This document shows, in pieces, positions 8,741 to 17,443 of a stretch of DNA of 64,000 nucleotides. The translations under genes were made by a program, and so were the position numbers. This DNA is from Ciceribacter thiooxidans. GTDB taxonomy: Bacteria; Pseudomonadota; Alphaproteobacteria; Rhizobiales; Rhizobiaceae. The number at the start of each line of letters is the position of its first letter. Position 1 is the stretch's first letter. The stretch is from contig NZ_CP059897.1 in the NCBI RefSeq assembly GCF_014126615.1, forward strand, positions 1,054,001 through 1,118,000, written 5' to 3'. The notes under the pieces were generated by a model. The model ran no database searches and was not told the origin of the DNA. It was given only the letters and a program-made list of their open reading frames with translations.

Positions 8741-8794
8741 ATTTTGCTAGATTGCGGCATCGCTTATGTCAATAGACTTATGGGAAGGATGACG

Positions 8795-9613
8795 ATGGCA
8801 GAGACCGGCGCGCCGATGAGCATCAAGGGCTTCGAGGAGAGGCTCCTGCAGGTCTCCGAAAAACTGCCGAAACGGTTGCGGCAATGCGCCGATTACGTCG
8901 CCTCCAATAAGGACCGCATCGCCGTGTCGACGGTCGCCGAAATGGCGGAGGGTGCCGGCGTGCAGCCGTCGGCCTTCATGCGGTTCTGCCAGATTCTCGG
9001 CTTTTCCGGCTTCTCCGAGATGCAGAAGCTCTTCCGCGAATCCTATGTTGGCGGTTGGCCGGACTATTCGACCAGGCTCCACCACCTCCGCGAAAAGGCC
9101 GAAGGCAGCCCCTCGGCACTGCTCGCCGAATTCGTCGAGGCGGGACGCACCTCGCTCGAAGGCCTGCTGAAGACGGTCGATCCGGCAGCCCTCGAAGAGG
9201 CGGTGAAGACGCTCGCTGCCGCCGAGATGGTCCATATCATCGGTATGCGCCGCTCCTTCCCGGTCGCGAGCTACATGGCCTACGCCTTCGAGAAGATGGG
9301 CGTGCCGGCCATGCTGCACAGTGCCGTCGGCAAGCTCGACAACCGCCATGCGGTGCGTTCCGGCGACGCGTTGCTCGCCGTGACCTTCGCGCCCTATTCC
9401 GCCGAAACGCTGGACATCGTCGAAGCGGTTTCGGCGCGGGGCATCCCGGTGGTGGCGATCACCGACACGATCGTCAGTCCGTTGCGGAAATTCAACGCCC
9501 AGACCCTGCTCGTCTCCGAAGTCGACTTCGGCGCCTTCCGCTCGCTTTCGGCGACGCTCTGCCTCGCGATCACGCTCTCGGTGGCGGTTGGAACGGCTCG
9601 GCAAGAAAATTGA
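8795..9613 (+). CDS. iolR: RpiR-family repressor of inositol catabolism
   Basis: 272 residues. An N-terminal RpiR helix-turn-helix (KLPKRLRQCADYVASNKDRI, then VSTVAEMAEGAGVQPSAFMR) is followed by a SIS sugar-phosphate-binding domain from about residue 125 (AEMVHIIGMRRSFPVASYMA; LLAVTFAPYSAETLDIVEAV). I chose the ATG at 8795, six bases after GGGAAGG; ATGs at 8789 and 8780 are in frame but badly placed against that site. Located between idhA and iolC, both preceded by GGAA/TTCC palindromes, so autoregulated control of the locus is likely. In rhizobia this protein represses iol genes until an inositol-derived phosphate is present (family knowledge). Confidence 0.88.
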   Translation: MAETGAPMSIKGFEERLLQVSEKLPKRLRQCADYVASNKDRIAVSTVAEMAEGAGVQPSAFMRFCQILGFSGFSEMQKLFRESYVGGWPDYSTRLHHLREKAEGSPSALLAEFVEAGRTSLEGLLKTVDPAALEEAVKTLAAAEMVHIIGMRRSFPVASYMAYAFEKMGVPAMLHSAVGKLDNRHAVRSGDALLAVTFAPYSAETLDIVEAVSARGIPVVAITDTIVSPLRKFNAQTLLVSEVDFGAFRSLSATLCLAITLSVAVGTARQEN

Positions 9614-9622
9614 ATATCTGTG

Positions 9623-9655
9623 TTGAAATTTCCAGAAATGGAATTTAAAGTTCAA
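9623..9655. promoter_or_regulatory. Probable IolR operator upstream of iolC
   Basis: TTCC-N6-GGAA (9630-9643) sits inside a longer inverted repeat whose outer arms are TTGAA (9623-9627) and TTCAA (9651-9655). It shares the half-site TTCCATTT (minus strand here) with the idhA/iolR and ibpA upstream regions. It lies about 85-115 bp before the iolC start. Confidence 0.6.
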
Positions 9656-9737
9656 AACCTGTAAGGCAGCGGACGGGCGGGGAGCGCTGCATGAACGACA
9701 GGCGATCCGCATCGCCTGCAAACAGGGAGGCAGGCTT

Positions 9738-11651
9738 TTGACATCACTCGATCTGATCACGATCGGCCGTTCCTCGGTCGATCTCTACGGGGTGCAGGTC
9801 GGCGGCCGGCTCGAGGACATGGCCTCCTTCAACAAGTATATCGGGGGCTCCCCGACCAACATCGCCGCCGGAACGGCAAGGCTCGGCCTCAAGTCGGCGC
9901 TTCTCACCCGTGTCGGCGACGAGCACATGGGCCGCTTCATCCGCGAGCAGCTGGTCCGCGAAGGCGTCGACGTACGCGGCGTGAAGACCGATCCCGAGCG
10001 CCTCACGGCGCTCGTTATCCTCGGCATCCGCGACCAGGACCAGTTTCCGCTGATCTTCTACCGCGAGAACTGCGCCGACATGGCGCTCTGCGAGGACGAC
10101 GTCGATCCGGCCTTCATCGCCGACGCGCGCTGCGTCTGCGCGACCGGCACGCATCTCTCCCATCCGAACACCGAAAAGGCCGTGCTCAAGGCGCTCAGGC
10201 TCGCACGCGAGAACGGCGCGAAGACCGCGCTCGACATCGACTACCGGCCGAACCTCTGGGGCCTTGCCGGTCATGGTGCTGGCGAAAGCCGCTACATCGA
10301 ATCGGGAGCCGTCACCGCCAAGCTGCAGTCGACGCTGCCGCTCTTCGACCTCATCGTCGGCACGGAGGAGGAATTCCATATCGCCGGCGGATCGACCGAC
10401 ACGCTGGAGGCCCTGCGGACCGTCCGCCGCATCACGCCGGCGACGCTCGTCTGCAAGCGCGGCCCGATGGGCGCCGTGGTTTTCGAGGGCGAAATTCCAG
10501 ACAGCCTCGACGCCGGCCAGAAGGGCCAGGGTTTTCCGATCGAGGTCTTCAACGTTCTCGGCGCCGGCGACGGCTTCATGTCGGGCCTGCTGAAGGGCTG
10601 GCTCACCGGCGAGGACTGGCCGACGAGCCTCAAATACGCCAATGCCTGCGGCGCCTTCGCCGTCTCCCGCCACGGCTGCACGCCGGCCTATCCGAGCTGG
10701 GAGGAGCTTCAGTATTTCTTCGAGCGCGGCATCCGCAACAAGGCGCTGCGCAAGGATGCCGCCCTCGAACAGGTGCACTGGTCGACGAACCGCAAAACCG
10801 ACTGGCCGGTCATGCGCGTCTTCGCCTTCGACCATCGCATGCAGCTCGAAGCCATGGCCGAGGAGGCAGGCGCCGCCCCGGAACGCATCGGCGCGTTCAA
10901 GGAACTCTGCCTGAAAGCGGCCCAGCAGGTTGCCGCGGGCGGCAGCGGCTACGGCATTCTCTGCGATGGACGGCTCGGCCGCGACACGCTCTACCGGGCC
11001 GCGGGCTCCGGTCTCTGGATCGGCCGCCCCGTCGAATGGCCGGGCTCCCGACCCCTGACGCTGGAGCCGGAGATCGGTCCCGATTTCGGCGGTCTCTGCG
11101 AATGGCCGGTCGAACATGTCGTCAAGGTGCTCTGTTTCTATCATCCCGACGACCCGCCGGAATTCAGGGCGAACCAGGAGGAGACGGTCGCACGGCTCTT
11201 CGCCGCGGCCCGGCGCAACCGGCTGGAAATGTTGCTCGAGGTCATCCCGTCGAAGGTCGCTCCGACGGATGACGACACGGTCGCGAAGATCATCGACCGC
11301 TTCTACGAGATCGGCGTTTACCCTGACTGGTGGAAGCTGGAGCCGATGAAGACCGAAGCCTCCTGGGCCAATGCCTGCGAAGCGGTTCGCCGAAACGATC
11401 CCTATGCCCGCGGCATCGTGGTGCTCGGTCTCGATGCTCCTGCCGCGGAACTGGAGGAGAGCTTCGCGCTTGCCGCCGGCTTCGATCTGGTCAAGGGTTT
11501 CGCCGTTGGGCGGACGATCTTCGGCGACGTGGCCCGCGGCTGGCTTGCCGGTGCGGTCACCGACGCCGAGGCGGTCGAGGAAATGGCGGGACGTTACAGC
11601 AGTCTTTGCGCGGTCTGGGACAATGCGCGCGCCAAGGGAGGAAAGGCATGA
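9738..11651 (+). CDS. iolC: 5-dehydro-2-deoxygluconokinase fused to DUF2090 aldolase-like domain
   Basis: 637 residues, twice the length of Bacillus IolC. Residues 1 to about 320 are a PfkB-family kinase that phosphorylates 2-deoxy-5-keto-gluconate; visible motifs are GGSPTNIAAGTARLG and the catalytic GAGDGFMSGLLKGW near residue 275. From about residue 330 comes a DUF2090 domain (VFAFDHRMQLEAMAEEAG; EVIPSKV; WWKLEPM; RGIVVLGLDAP), which is aldolase-like and is thought to supply the IolJ step that splits the product into dihydroxyacetone phosphate and malonic semialdehyde. No separate iolJ is present here. The start is TTG, supported by GGGAGG seven bases upstream. The stop overlaps iolD as ATGA. 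Confidence 0.93.
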   Translation: MTSLDLITIGRSSVDLYGVQVGGRLEDMASFNKYIGGSPTNIAAGTARLGLKSALLTRVGDEHMGRFIREQLVREGVDVRGVKTDPERLTALVILGIRDQDQFPLIFYRENCADMALCEDDVDPAFIADARCVCATGTHLSHPNTEKAVLKALRLARENGAKTALDIDYRPNLWGLAGHGAGESRYIESGAVTAKLQSTLPLFDLIVGTEEEFHIAGGSTDTLEALRTVRRITPATLVCKRGPMGAVVFEGEIPDSLDAGQKGQGFPIEVFNVLGAGDGFMSGLLKGWLTGEDWPTSLKYANACGAFAVSRHGCTPAYPSWEELQYFFERGIRNKALRKDAALEQVHWSTNRKTDWPVMRVFAFDHRMQLEAMAEEAGAAPERIGAFKELCLKAAQQVAAGGSGYGILCDGRLGRDTLYRAAGSGLWIGRPVEWPGSRPLTLEPEIGPDFGGLCEWPVEHVVKVLCFYHPDDPPEFRANQEETVARLFAAARRNRLEMLLEVIPSKVAPTDDDTVAKIIDRFYEIGVYPDWWKLEPMKTEASWANACEAVRRNDPYARGIVVLGLDAPAAELEESFALAAGFDLVKGFAVGRTIFGDVARGWLAGAVTDAEAVEEMAGRYSSLCAVWDNARAKGGKA

Positions 11652-13468
11652 AAACGGTGAGACTGACGGCTGCACAGGCGATGGTGCGCTACCTCGCCAA
11701 TCAGATGAACGAGCATGGCGAGACCTATATTGCCGGGGTCTGGGCGATCTTCGGCCACGGCAACGTCGCCGGCATCGGGGAAGCGCTTTACGGGGTTCGC
11801 GACCAGCTTCCGACCTATCGCGGCCAGAACGAGCAGTCGATGGCCCATGCGGCGATCGCCTATTCGAAGCAGCTTCGCCGCCGTCGCGCCATGGCGGTCA
11901 CCTCCTCGATCGGGCCGGGCGCGGCGAACATGGTGACGGCTGCGGCACTCGCCCACGTCAACCGCCTGCCGGTCCTCTTGATTCCCGGCGACGTCTTCGC
12001 CAATCGCGGTCCAGATCCCGTCCTCCAGCAGCTCGAGGACTTCGGCGACGGCACGATGTCGGTCAACGACTGCTTCAAACCGGTGAGCCGCTACTTCGAT
12101 CGTATCACCCGGCCGGAACAGTTGTTGACCGCCTTGCCGCGGGCGATGCGCACGATGACCGATCCGGCCGATTGCGGCCCGGTGACGCTCGCCTTCTGCC
12201 AGGACGTCCAGGCAGAGGCCTATGACTACCCCGAGAGCTTCTTCGAAAAGCGGGTCTGGCGCCAGCGCCGCCCGGAACCGGATGCGGCGGAATTCGAAGC
12301 CGCCGTCGCGGCGCTGAAGGCGGCGAAGAACCCAGTCATCGTCGCCGGTGGCGGCGTGCACTTCGCCGGCGCGACGGAAACGCTGAAGGCCTTCTCCGAA
12401 AAACACGGCATCCCCGTCGTCGAGACGCAGGCCGGCAAGTCGGTGCTCGCCTGGGACCACCCGCTCAATTTTGGTGCTGTGGGGGTCACAGGGACTGGCT
12501 GCGCCAACATCGTCGCGGAAAATGCCGATCTTGTCCTCGGCGTCGGCACGCGTTTCCAGGATTTCACCACCGGCTCCTGGGCGCTCTTCAAGAACCTGGC
12601 GCGCAAGATCCTCGCCCTCAACGTCCAGCCCTATGATAGCGCCAAGCACGACGCGATCGCCTTGACGGCGGACGCGAAGATCGGGCTCGAACGCCTGTCG
12701 GAGGCGCTCGGCGGCACGGTCTTCCCGGCGCCCGATGCCGATCTCAAGAACGCCTGGTTCGCAAGGGCGGATGCCGTCACCGCTGCGCCGAAGGACGGCA
12801 ATGCGCTCCCGACCGACATGCAGGTGATCGGTGCCGTGCAGCGCGCCTCGCGCGACAACACGGTCGTCATGTGCGCGGCCGGCACCATGCCGGGCGAACT
12901 GCACCAGCTGTGGAAAGCGAAGCTGCCGCTCTCCTACCACATGGAATACGGCTTTTCCTGCATGGGTTACGAGGTTGCCGGCGGCCTCGGCATCAAGATG
13001 GCCGAACCCGATCGCGACGTTATCGTCATGGTCGGCGACGGTTCCTACATGATGATGAATTCCGAACTCGCGACCGCCGTTGCCATGGGCGTCAAGATCA
13101 CAGTCGTGATCACCGACAATCGCGGCTACGGCTGCATCAACCGGCTGCAGATGGAAACGGGCGGCGCCGAGTTCAACAATCTCTATGCGCATACCAACGT
13201 GAACCCTATCGCGATCGATTTTGCCGCGCATGCGGCGTCGATGGGCGCCGACGCCCGCAAGGTTTCATCCATCGCAGAACTCGAAGAGGCGCTGGAGGCT
13301 GCTCGCGAGGCGGAGGTTGCGACCGTGATCGTGATCGACACCGATCCCTATCCCACGCCGGATGCCGGCGGCTTCTGGTGGGACGTCGCGGTCCCCGAAG
13401 TCTCCGCCCGCCGGGAAGTCAACGAAGCCCGCACCCGTTATGAAGCAGCGCTGAAGGAAAGACGCTAG
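11648..13468 (+). CDS. iolD: 3D-(3,5/4)-trihydroxycyclohexane-1,2-dione hydrolase
   Basis: 606-residue thiamine-diphosphate enzyme that opens the inositol-derived ring to 5-deoxy-glucuronate. The ThDP-activating glutamate lies in [13 protein letters not shown] near residue 61 and the ThDP/Mg motif is [11 protein letters not shown] with downstream [11 protein letters not shown], near residues 463-495. The start is the ATG at 11648 that overlaps the iolC stop; the frame stays open much further upstream but that part is out-of-frame iolC sequence. Translationally coupled to iolC, and iolE begins two bases after its stop. Confidence 0.95.
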   Translation: MKTVRLTAAQAMVRYLANQMNEHGETYIAGVWAIFGHGNVAGIGEALYGVRDQLPTYRGQNEQSMAHAAIAYSKQLRRRRAMAVTSSIGPGAANMVTAAALAHVNRLPVLLIPGDVFANRGPDPVLQQLEDFGDGTMSVNDCFKPVSRYFDRITRPEQLLTALPRAMRTMTDPADCGPVTLAFCQDVQAEAYDYPESFFEKRVWRQRRPEPDAAEFEAAVAALKAAKNPVIVAGGGVHFAGATETLKAFSEKHGIPVVETQAGKSVLAWDHPLNFGAVGVTGTGCANIVAENADLVLGVGTRFQDFTTGSWALFKNLARKILALNVQPYDSAKHDAIALTADAKIGLERLSEALGGTVFPAPDADLKNAWFARADAVTAAPKDGNALPTDMQVIGAVQRASRDNTVVMCAAGTMPGELHQLWKAKLPLSYHMEYGFSCMGYEVAGGLGIKMAEPDRDVIVMVGDGSYMMMNSELATAVAMGVKITVVITDNRGYGCINRLQMETGGAEFNNLYAHTNVNPIAIDFAAHAASMGADARKVSSIAELEEALEAAREAEVATVIVIDTDPYPTPDAGGFWWDVAVPEVSARREVNEARTRYEAALKERR

Positions 13469-13470
13469 AC

Positions 13471-14376
13471 ATGATCCTCTACGGAACCAATCCGATCGCC
13501 TGGTCCAACGACGACGACCGCACGCTCGGCGCCCATATCAGCCTCGACCAGTGCCTGGACGAGACGGCGAAGATCGGCTTCGACGGCATCGAGAAAGGCC
13601 ACAAGTTCCCGACCGACCCGGCGGGTCTCAAGGCCGTGCTCGAGCCGCGGGGCTTGCGCTTCGTTTCCGGCTGGCATTCGCTGAACCTGCTGACGAGCAC
13701 GATCGAGGAAGAAAAGGCGGCGATGCAGCAGGCGCTCGACCTCCTGAAGGCCATGGGCTCCAAGGTCATCATCGTCTGCGAGACCTCGAACGCCATCCAC
13801 GGCAACGACGCGGTGGCCGTCAATGCTCGGCCGAAGCTTGGCGACGCCGACTGGAAAACCTTCGGCGCCGGCGTCGAGGCACTTGCGGAATATGCCGCGG
13901 GGCAGGGCATCACGCTCGTCTACCACCATCACATGGGGACGATCGTTGAGAGCGAGGACGAGATCGACCGGCTGATGGAGAACACCGGGCCGCACGCCCA
14001 TCTCCTCCTCGACACCGGTCATTGCCTCTTCGGCGGCGGCAACCCGGAACGGGTCGCGAAGAAGTATATGCACCGCGTCGGCCACATCCATGCGAAGAAC
14101 CTCCGTCCGGCGATCGCGAAAGAGGTCCGTGAGGAGAACCTCTCCTTCCTCGAAGGCGTGCGCCGCGGCGTCTTCACCGTTCCCGGCGATGCGGAAGGCG
14201 GCGTCGACTTCGCGCCGGTCTTGCGGATTGCGGCGGAGCATGGTTACGAAGGATGGCTGGTGATCGAAGCCGAGCAGGACCCCGATGTCCGCAATCCCTT
14301 CGAATACCAGAGCCTCGGACTGAAATCGCTGAAGGCCATGGCGAAGACCGCCGGCCTGGACAAGGAGACGGCGTGA
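13471..14376 (+). CDS. iolE: Myo-inosose-2 dehydratase
   Basis: 301-residue xylose-isomerase-like TIM-barrel enzyme that dehydrates scyllo-inosose to trihydroxycyclohexanedione. It starts [20 protein letters not shown], typical of IolE, and shows the metal-site segments [25 protein letters not shown] and [11 protein letters not shown]. Second step of the pathway after IdhA. Two bases separate it from iolD, and its stop overlaps the GTG of the next small gene (GTGA), so it is part of the coupled iolCDE-orf-iolB chain. Confidence 0.95.
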   Translation: MILYGTNPIAWSNDDDRTLGAHISLDQCLDETAKIGFDGIEKGHKFPTDPAGLKAVLEPRGLRFVSGWHSLNLLTSTIEEEKAAMQQALDLLKAMGSKVIIVCETSNAIHGNDAVAVNARPKLGDADWKTFGAGVEALAEYAAGQGITLVYHHHMGTIVESEDEIDRLMENTGPHAHLLLDTGHCLFGGGNPERVAKKYMHRVGHIHAKNLRPAIAKEVREENLSFLEGVRRGVFTVPGDAEGGVDFAPVLRIAAEHGYEGWLVIEAEQDPDVRNPFEYQSLGLKSLKAMAKTAGLDKETA

Positions 14377-14618
14377 AATTTCTCGACCCGCAGCATCCGT
14401 TCTTCCGGCCGCTCTGGCTGCGTATCCTGACGGTCGTTCTTCCGGCGATCTGGGCCGTGGTCGAGTGGTCGAACGGAGCGACGGGCTGGGCGGTCATCTT
14501 TCTGGCTGCCGCCGGCTATGCCGGCTGGCAGCTGTTCCTGTCGCCGGACGCAAAGGCCCCGTCAACTGACGAAAAGCCTGCCGAAAGCCGGGAAACCGAT
14601 AAGGGAGACGAGGCATGA
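14373..14618 (+). CDS. Small membrane protein between iolE and iolB
   Basis: 81 residues from a GTG that overlaps the iolE stop. The sequence [20 protein letters not shown] leads into a first hydrophobic segment ([15 protein letters not shown]) and a second ([19 protein letters not shown]), then a charged tail rich in Glu, Lys and Asp that should be cytoplasmic. Both ends are overlapped by neighbours (GTGA with iolE, ATGA with iolB), so it is almost certainly translated. I know of no assigned function; small DUF3329-like proteins of similar appearance occur in other rhizobial iol operons. It could help anchor or assemble pathway proteins, but that is speculation. Confidence 0.8.
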   Translation: MKFLDPQHPFFRPLWLRILTVVLPAIWAVVEWSNGATGWAVIFLAAAGYAGWQLFLSPDAKAPSTDEKPAESRETDKGDEA

Positions 14619-15430
14619 GCGATCTTCTGCGCAAGCCGCAGGGCACGAACGGCAAGGTTCATGACATCACGCCGGAAAGTGCGGGCTGGGGCTATGTCGG
14701 CTTCGGGCTCTATCGCCTGAAGGCCGGTGAAAAGGCGGCCGAGAAGACCGGCGAGACGGAGGTGATCCTCGTGCTGGTCGAGGGCAAGGCGGAGATTTCG
14801 GGCGGCGGTAAGGATTTCGGCGCGCTCGGCGACCGCATGAATGTCTTCGAGCGCAAGCCGCCGCATTGCGTCTACGTGCCGGCCGGCAACGACTGGTCGG
14901 CGACGGCTGCGACCGACTGCACGCTCGCCGTCTGCACCGCACCCGCCATGCCGGGCCGCGAGGCACAGGTGATCGGGCCGGAAGGCATCGCGCTCACCGA
15001 GCGCGGCAAGGGTGCGAACACCCGCTACATCTATCCGATCGCCATGGAAGACCGCGACGTCGCCGACAGTCTGCTCGTCACCGAGGTCTTCACGCCGTCC
15101 GGCAACTGGTCGTCCTATCCGCCGCACCGGCACGACGAGGACAACTATCCCGAGATGACCTATCTCGAGGAGACCTATTATCACCGCCTGAACCCCGCCC
15201 AGGGCTTCGGCTTCCAGCGCGTCTTTACCGAAGACGGTTCGCTCGACGAAACCATGGCGGTCTCCGACGGCGATGTCGTCCTGGTGCCGAAGGGTCACCA
15301 TCCCTGCGGTTCGCCCTACGGCTACGAGATGTACTACCTGAACGTCATGGCGGGGCCGCTCCGCAAATGGCGCTTCAAGAACCATCCGGACCATGACTGG
15401 ATCTTCAGGCGCGACAACCCGCAAGCCTGA
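14615..15430 (+). CDS. iolB: 5-deoxy-glucuronate isomerase
   Basis: 271-residue bicupin enzyme converting 5-deoxy-glucuronate to 2-deoxy-5-keto-gluconate, the IolC substrate. Recognisable segments include GWGYVGFGLYRLKAGEKAAE, the metal-site region YPPHRHDEDNYPEMTYLEET followed by YYHRLNP, and VLVPKGHHPCGSPYGYEMYY. Starts on the ATGA overlap with the small membrane gene. Last core gene of the chain; a dehydrogenase gene follows after 39 bases. Confidence 0.95.
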   Translation: MSDLLRKPQGTNGKVHDITPESAGWGYVGFGLYRLKAGEKAAEKTGETEVILVLVEGKAEISGGGKDFGALGDRMNVFERKPPHCVYVPAGNDWSATAATDCTLAVCTAPAMPGREAQVIGPEGIALTERGKGANTRYIYPIAMEDRDVADSLLVTEVFTPSGNWSSYPPHRHDEDNYPEMTYLEETYYHRLNPAQGFGFQRVFTEDGSLDETMAVSDGDVVLVPKGHHPCGSPYGYEMYYLNVMAGPLRKWRFKNHPDHDWIFRRDNPQA

Positions 15431-15469
15431 CCTGCAGTTCATCGGAAATCCTGCTTCTGGGAGGAAGGC

Positions 15470-16582
15470 ATGAGAGGTCTCGGAATCGGTCTCATCGGCA
15501 CCGGTTACATGGGCAAATGCCATGCACTCGCGTGGAACAATGTCGCGAGCGTCTTCGGTGACGTGGCACGGCCGCGGCTGGTGGCGCTCGCCGAGGTGAA
15601 CGCCGAGCTCGCGGCGAAGAAGGCCGCCGAGTTCGGCTTCGAAACCGCGACCGGGAACTGGCACGACCTGCTTGCCAATCCGGAAATCGACGTGATCTCG
15701 GTGACGACGCCCAACGCCTTCCACCCGGAAATGGCGATCGCCGCCCTCGACGCCGGCAAGCACGTCTGGTGTGAAAAGCCGATGGCGCCTGCCTACGCCG
15801 ACGCCGTCCGTATGCGTGACGCGGCGGTGAGGAGCGGCCGCACCGCCGTCATGGGATACAACTATATCCAGAACCCGATGATCCGGCACATCAGGCGGCT
15901 GGTCGATGAGGGCGCAATCGGTATCGTCAACCATGTCCGCGTCGAGATGGACGAGGATTTTATGGCCGATCCTTGCGTGCCCTTCTACTGGAAGAGCGAG
16001 GCCGCCTCCGGCTACGGCGCGCTCGATGACTTCGCCGTCCATCCGCTCTCGCTGCTCTTCACCCTCTTCGGGCATGTCGCGACGGTCGTCGCGGATCTCG
16101 TGAAACCCTATGCGGAGCGGCCGCTGAAAGAGGGCGGAAACCGGGCGGTGGAGAACCACGATGTTGCAAGTGTCTTGATGACGCTTGAAGGCGGCATTTC
16201 AGCCGTGCTGATGGCGAACCGTTCCGCCTGGGGTCGCAAGGGGCGCATCGCGCTTCAGATCTTCGGTTCTGCGGGCTCTATCCTCTTTGACCAGGAGCGG
16301 ATGAACGAGTTCCAGATCTATCAGGCGGATGGCCGGCCCGAGGAACAGGGTTTCCGTACCGTTCTGGCAGCACCCCATCATCCGCCCTATGACCGCTTTA
16401 TTCCCGCACCCGGCCACGGCCTCGGCTTCAACGATCTGAAGGTGATCGAATGCCGCGAGCTGATCGCGGCGATCGGCGGCGACAAGGCGCACGTCGTCGA
16501 CTTCGAGGAGGGATTGCGGATCGAGCAGTCCGTCCACGCCATGGCGCGCTCCTTCGCCGAACGGCGATGGGTGGTCGTCTGA
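15470..16582 (+). CDS. Gfo/Idh/MocA-family dehydrogenase of the inositol locus
   Basis: 370-residue NAD(P)-dependent oxidoreductase. Rossmann motif GLIGTGYMGKCHALAW, catalytic Lys103 in WCEKPMAP, and a GALDDFAVHPLSLLF segment that provides the catalytic Asp/His pair. GGGAGGAAGGC lies just before the ATG. It is a second dehydrogenase besides IdhA and follows iolB, so it likely acts on another inositol isomer (scyllo- or D-chiro-inositol) or a related cyclitol or sugar; the exact substrate cannot be read from the sequence. Probably co-transcribed with iolB. Confidence 0.82.
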   Translation: MRGLGIGLIGTGYMGKCHALAWNNVASVFGDVARPRLVALAEVNAELAAKKAAEFGFETATGNWHDLLANPEIDVISVTTPNAFHPEMAIAALDAGKHVWCEKPMAPAYADAVRMRDAAVRSGRTAVMGYNYIQNPMIRHIRRLVDEGAIGIVNHVRVEMDEDFMADPCVPFYWKSEAASGYGALDDFAVHPLSLLFTLFGHVATVVADLVKPYAERPLKEGGNRAVENHDVASVLMTLEGGISAVLMANRSAWGRKGRIALQIFGSAGSILFDQERMNEFQIYQADGRPEEQGFRTVLAAPHHPPYDRFIPAPGHGLGFNDLKVIECRELIAAIGGDKAHVVDFEEGLRIEQSVHAMARSFAERRWVVV

Positions 16583-16608
16583 CGGCGGGGGTTACGCCAC
16601 AGTACATT

Positions 16609-16632
16609 GACATCTTATGAGATGTCTATAAT
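16609..16632 (+). promoter_or_regulatory. Palindromic operator and promoter of the toxin-antitoxin pair
   Basis: GACATCT-TATG-AGATGTC (16609-16626) is a perfect 7-bp-arm inverted repeat that overlaps a TTGACA (16607-16612) and abuts TATAAT (16627-16632), nine bases before the toxin ATG. The spacing between the two hexamers is 14 bases, shorter than ideal, so the -35 may be weak. A palindrome over the promoter fits autoregulation by the ribbon-helix-helix antitoxin. Confidence 0.6.
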
Positions 16633-16640
16633 CTATTCGC

Positions 16641-17060
16641 ATGAGATTGGTTCTCGACACCAACGTGATCGTGGCGGCATTCCGTAGCCGCAACGGAGCG
16701 AGCAACCTGCTCCTGCGTTTCGCCGATCGCGGCATGGTGACGCCGCTTTGTTCGACGGCATTGTTTTTGGAGTACGAGGCTGTCCTGAGCCGGGAAGAAA
16801 TTCGCAAGGCAACCGGCCATAGCCTTGAAGGGGTCGCCGCGGTCATGCGCGCGCTCGCCGCCATCTCCGAGGGCGTCGATATCTCCTTTCGGACACGGCC
16901 GATGCTTTCCGATGTTGCGGATGAGATGGTGCTCGAGGCCGCGTTGAACGGACAGGCCGAGGCGATCGTGACGCACAACGTCAAGGATTTTCGTCCGGCG
17001 CTCAGGCTTGGCGTCACTGTTATCACGCCGGGAGAAATTGTCAGGATGCTGAACACATGA
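16641..17060 (+). CDS. PIN-domain toxin (putative VapC-like RNase)
   Basis: 139 residues with the PIN fold of COG1569-type toxins. The first catalytic Asp is in VLDTNVIVAAF (Asp5). Later acidic residues are in LSDVADEMVLEAALNG and the conserved THNVKDF. Such proteins are Mg-dependent RNases neutralised by a small cognate DNA-binding antitoxin. The gene overlaps the next by ATGA. Here the toxin comes first, opposite to most vapBC loci. The pair is inserted between the inositol catabolic and transport genes. Confidence 0.85.
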   Translation: MRLVLDTNVIVAAFRSRNGASNLLLRFADRGMVTPLCSTALFLEYEAVLSREEIRKATGHSLEGVAAVMRALAAISEGVDISFRTRPMLSDVADEMVLEAALNGQAEAIVTHNVKDFRPALRLGVTVITPGEIVRMLNT

Positions 17061-17311
17061 CCCAGACCCAACGCTACAAATACCCGTTGCAGCTCCCTCA
17101 GTCGCTCAAGGAGACGGCGACCCGTCTCGCTTTGGAGGATGGCGTGTCGCTCAATCAGTGGATTGTCTCGGCAGTGGCGCAGAAGATCGGGGCCGTCGAG
17201 ACGGCCAGTGAGTTTCTGAAGTCGCGAGCCGGTGCAGCAACGCGCGGCGACTTGACGAGCTTGCTCGACAAGGCGCCGGACACGCCGGCGCTTCCTGAGG
17301 ACAGCATCTGA
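17057..17311 (+). CDS. Ribbon-helix-helix antitoxin (HicB/Arc-like)
   Basis: 84 residues. YKYPLQLPQSLKETATRLAL followed by EDGVSLNQWIVSAVAQKIG is a ribbon-helix-helix signature: a beta strand, helix, turn with Ser, and the Leu-Asn-Gln second helix. The tail is flexible, as expected for a toxin-binding region. Start overlaps the PIN gene stop (ATGA). It should bind the PIN toxin and the palindrome upstream of the pair. Confidence 0.85.
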   Translation: MTQTQRYKYPLQLPQSLKETATRLALEDGVSLNQWIVSAVAQKIGAVETASEFLKSRAGAATRGDLTSLLDKAPDTPALPEDSI

Positions 17312-17390
17312 TAAGACAGTCGCGGGAGGCACCCGGGTCGCCTGGGCCGCGCCGTGTCGGCCGACGGTTATCCGCTGTGCGAAGCCCGGA

Positions 17391-17418
17391 AGAACAAAGG
17401 CGGCGCCGGAGCGCCGCC
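17391..17418 (-). terminator. Terminator of the ibpA-iatA-iatP operon
   Basis: On the minus strand GGCGGCGC-TCCG-GCGCCGCC (17399-17418) is followed by TTTGTTCTT, a strong Rho-independent terminator 26-53 bases after the permease stop. Confidence 0.85.
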
Positions 17419-17443
17419 AGTCGGTTTGACGGGGAGGAGTTCG

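Noticed and set aside
11330..11647. A possible N-terminal extension of IolD
   Set aside because: This part is out-of-frame iolC sequence; the ATG at 11648 overlaps the iolC stop and matches the start of the family.
9744..11675. A 643-codon open frame on the minus strand over iolC
   Set aside because: Antisense shadow of a clearly conserved gene, with low-complexity Arg/Ala/Gly-rich translation.
11594..13231. A 545-codon minus-strand open frame over iolD
   Set aside because: Antisense shadow; the plus strand encodes the ThDP enzyme IolD without gaps.
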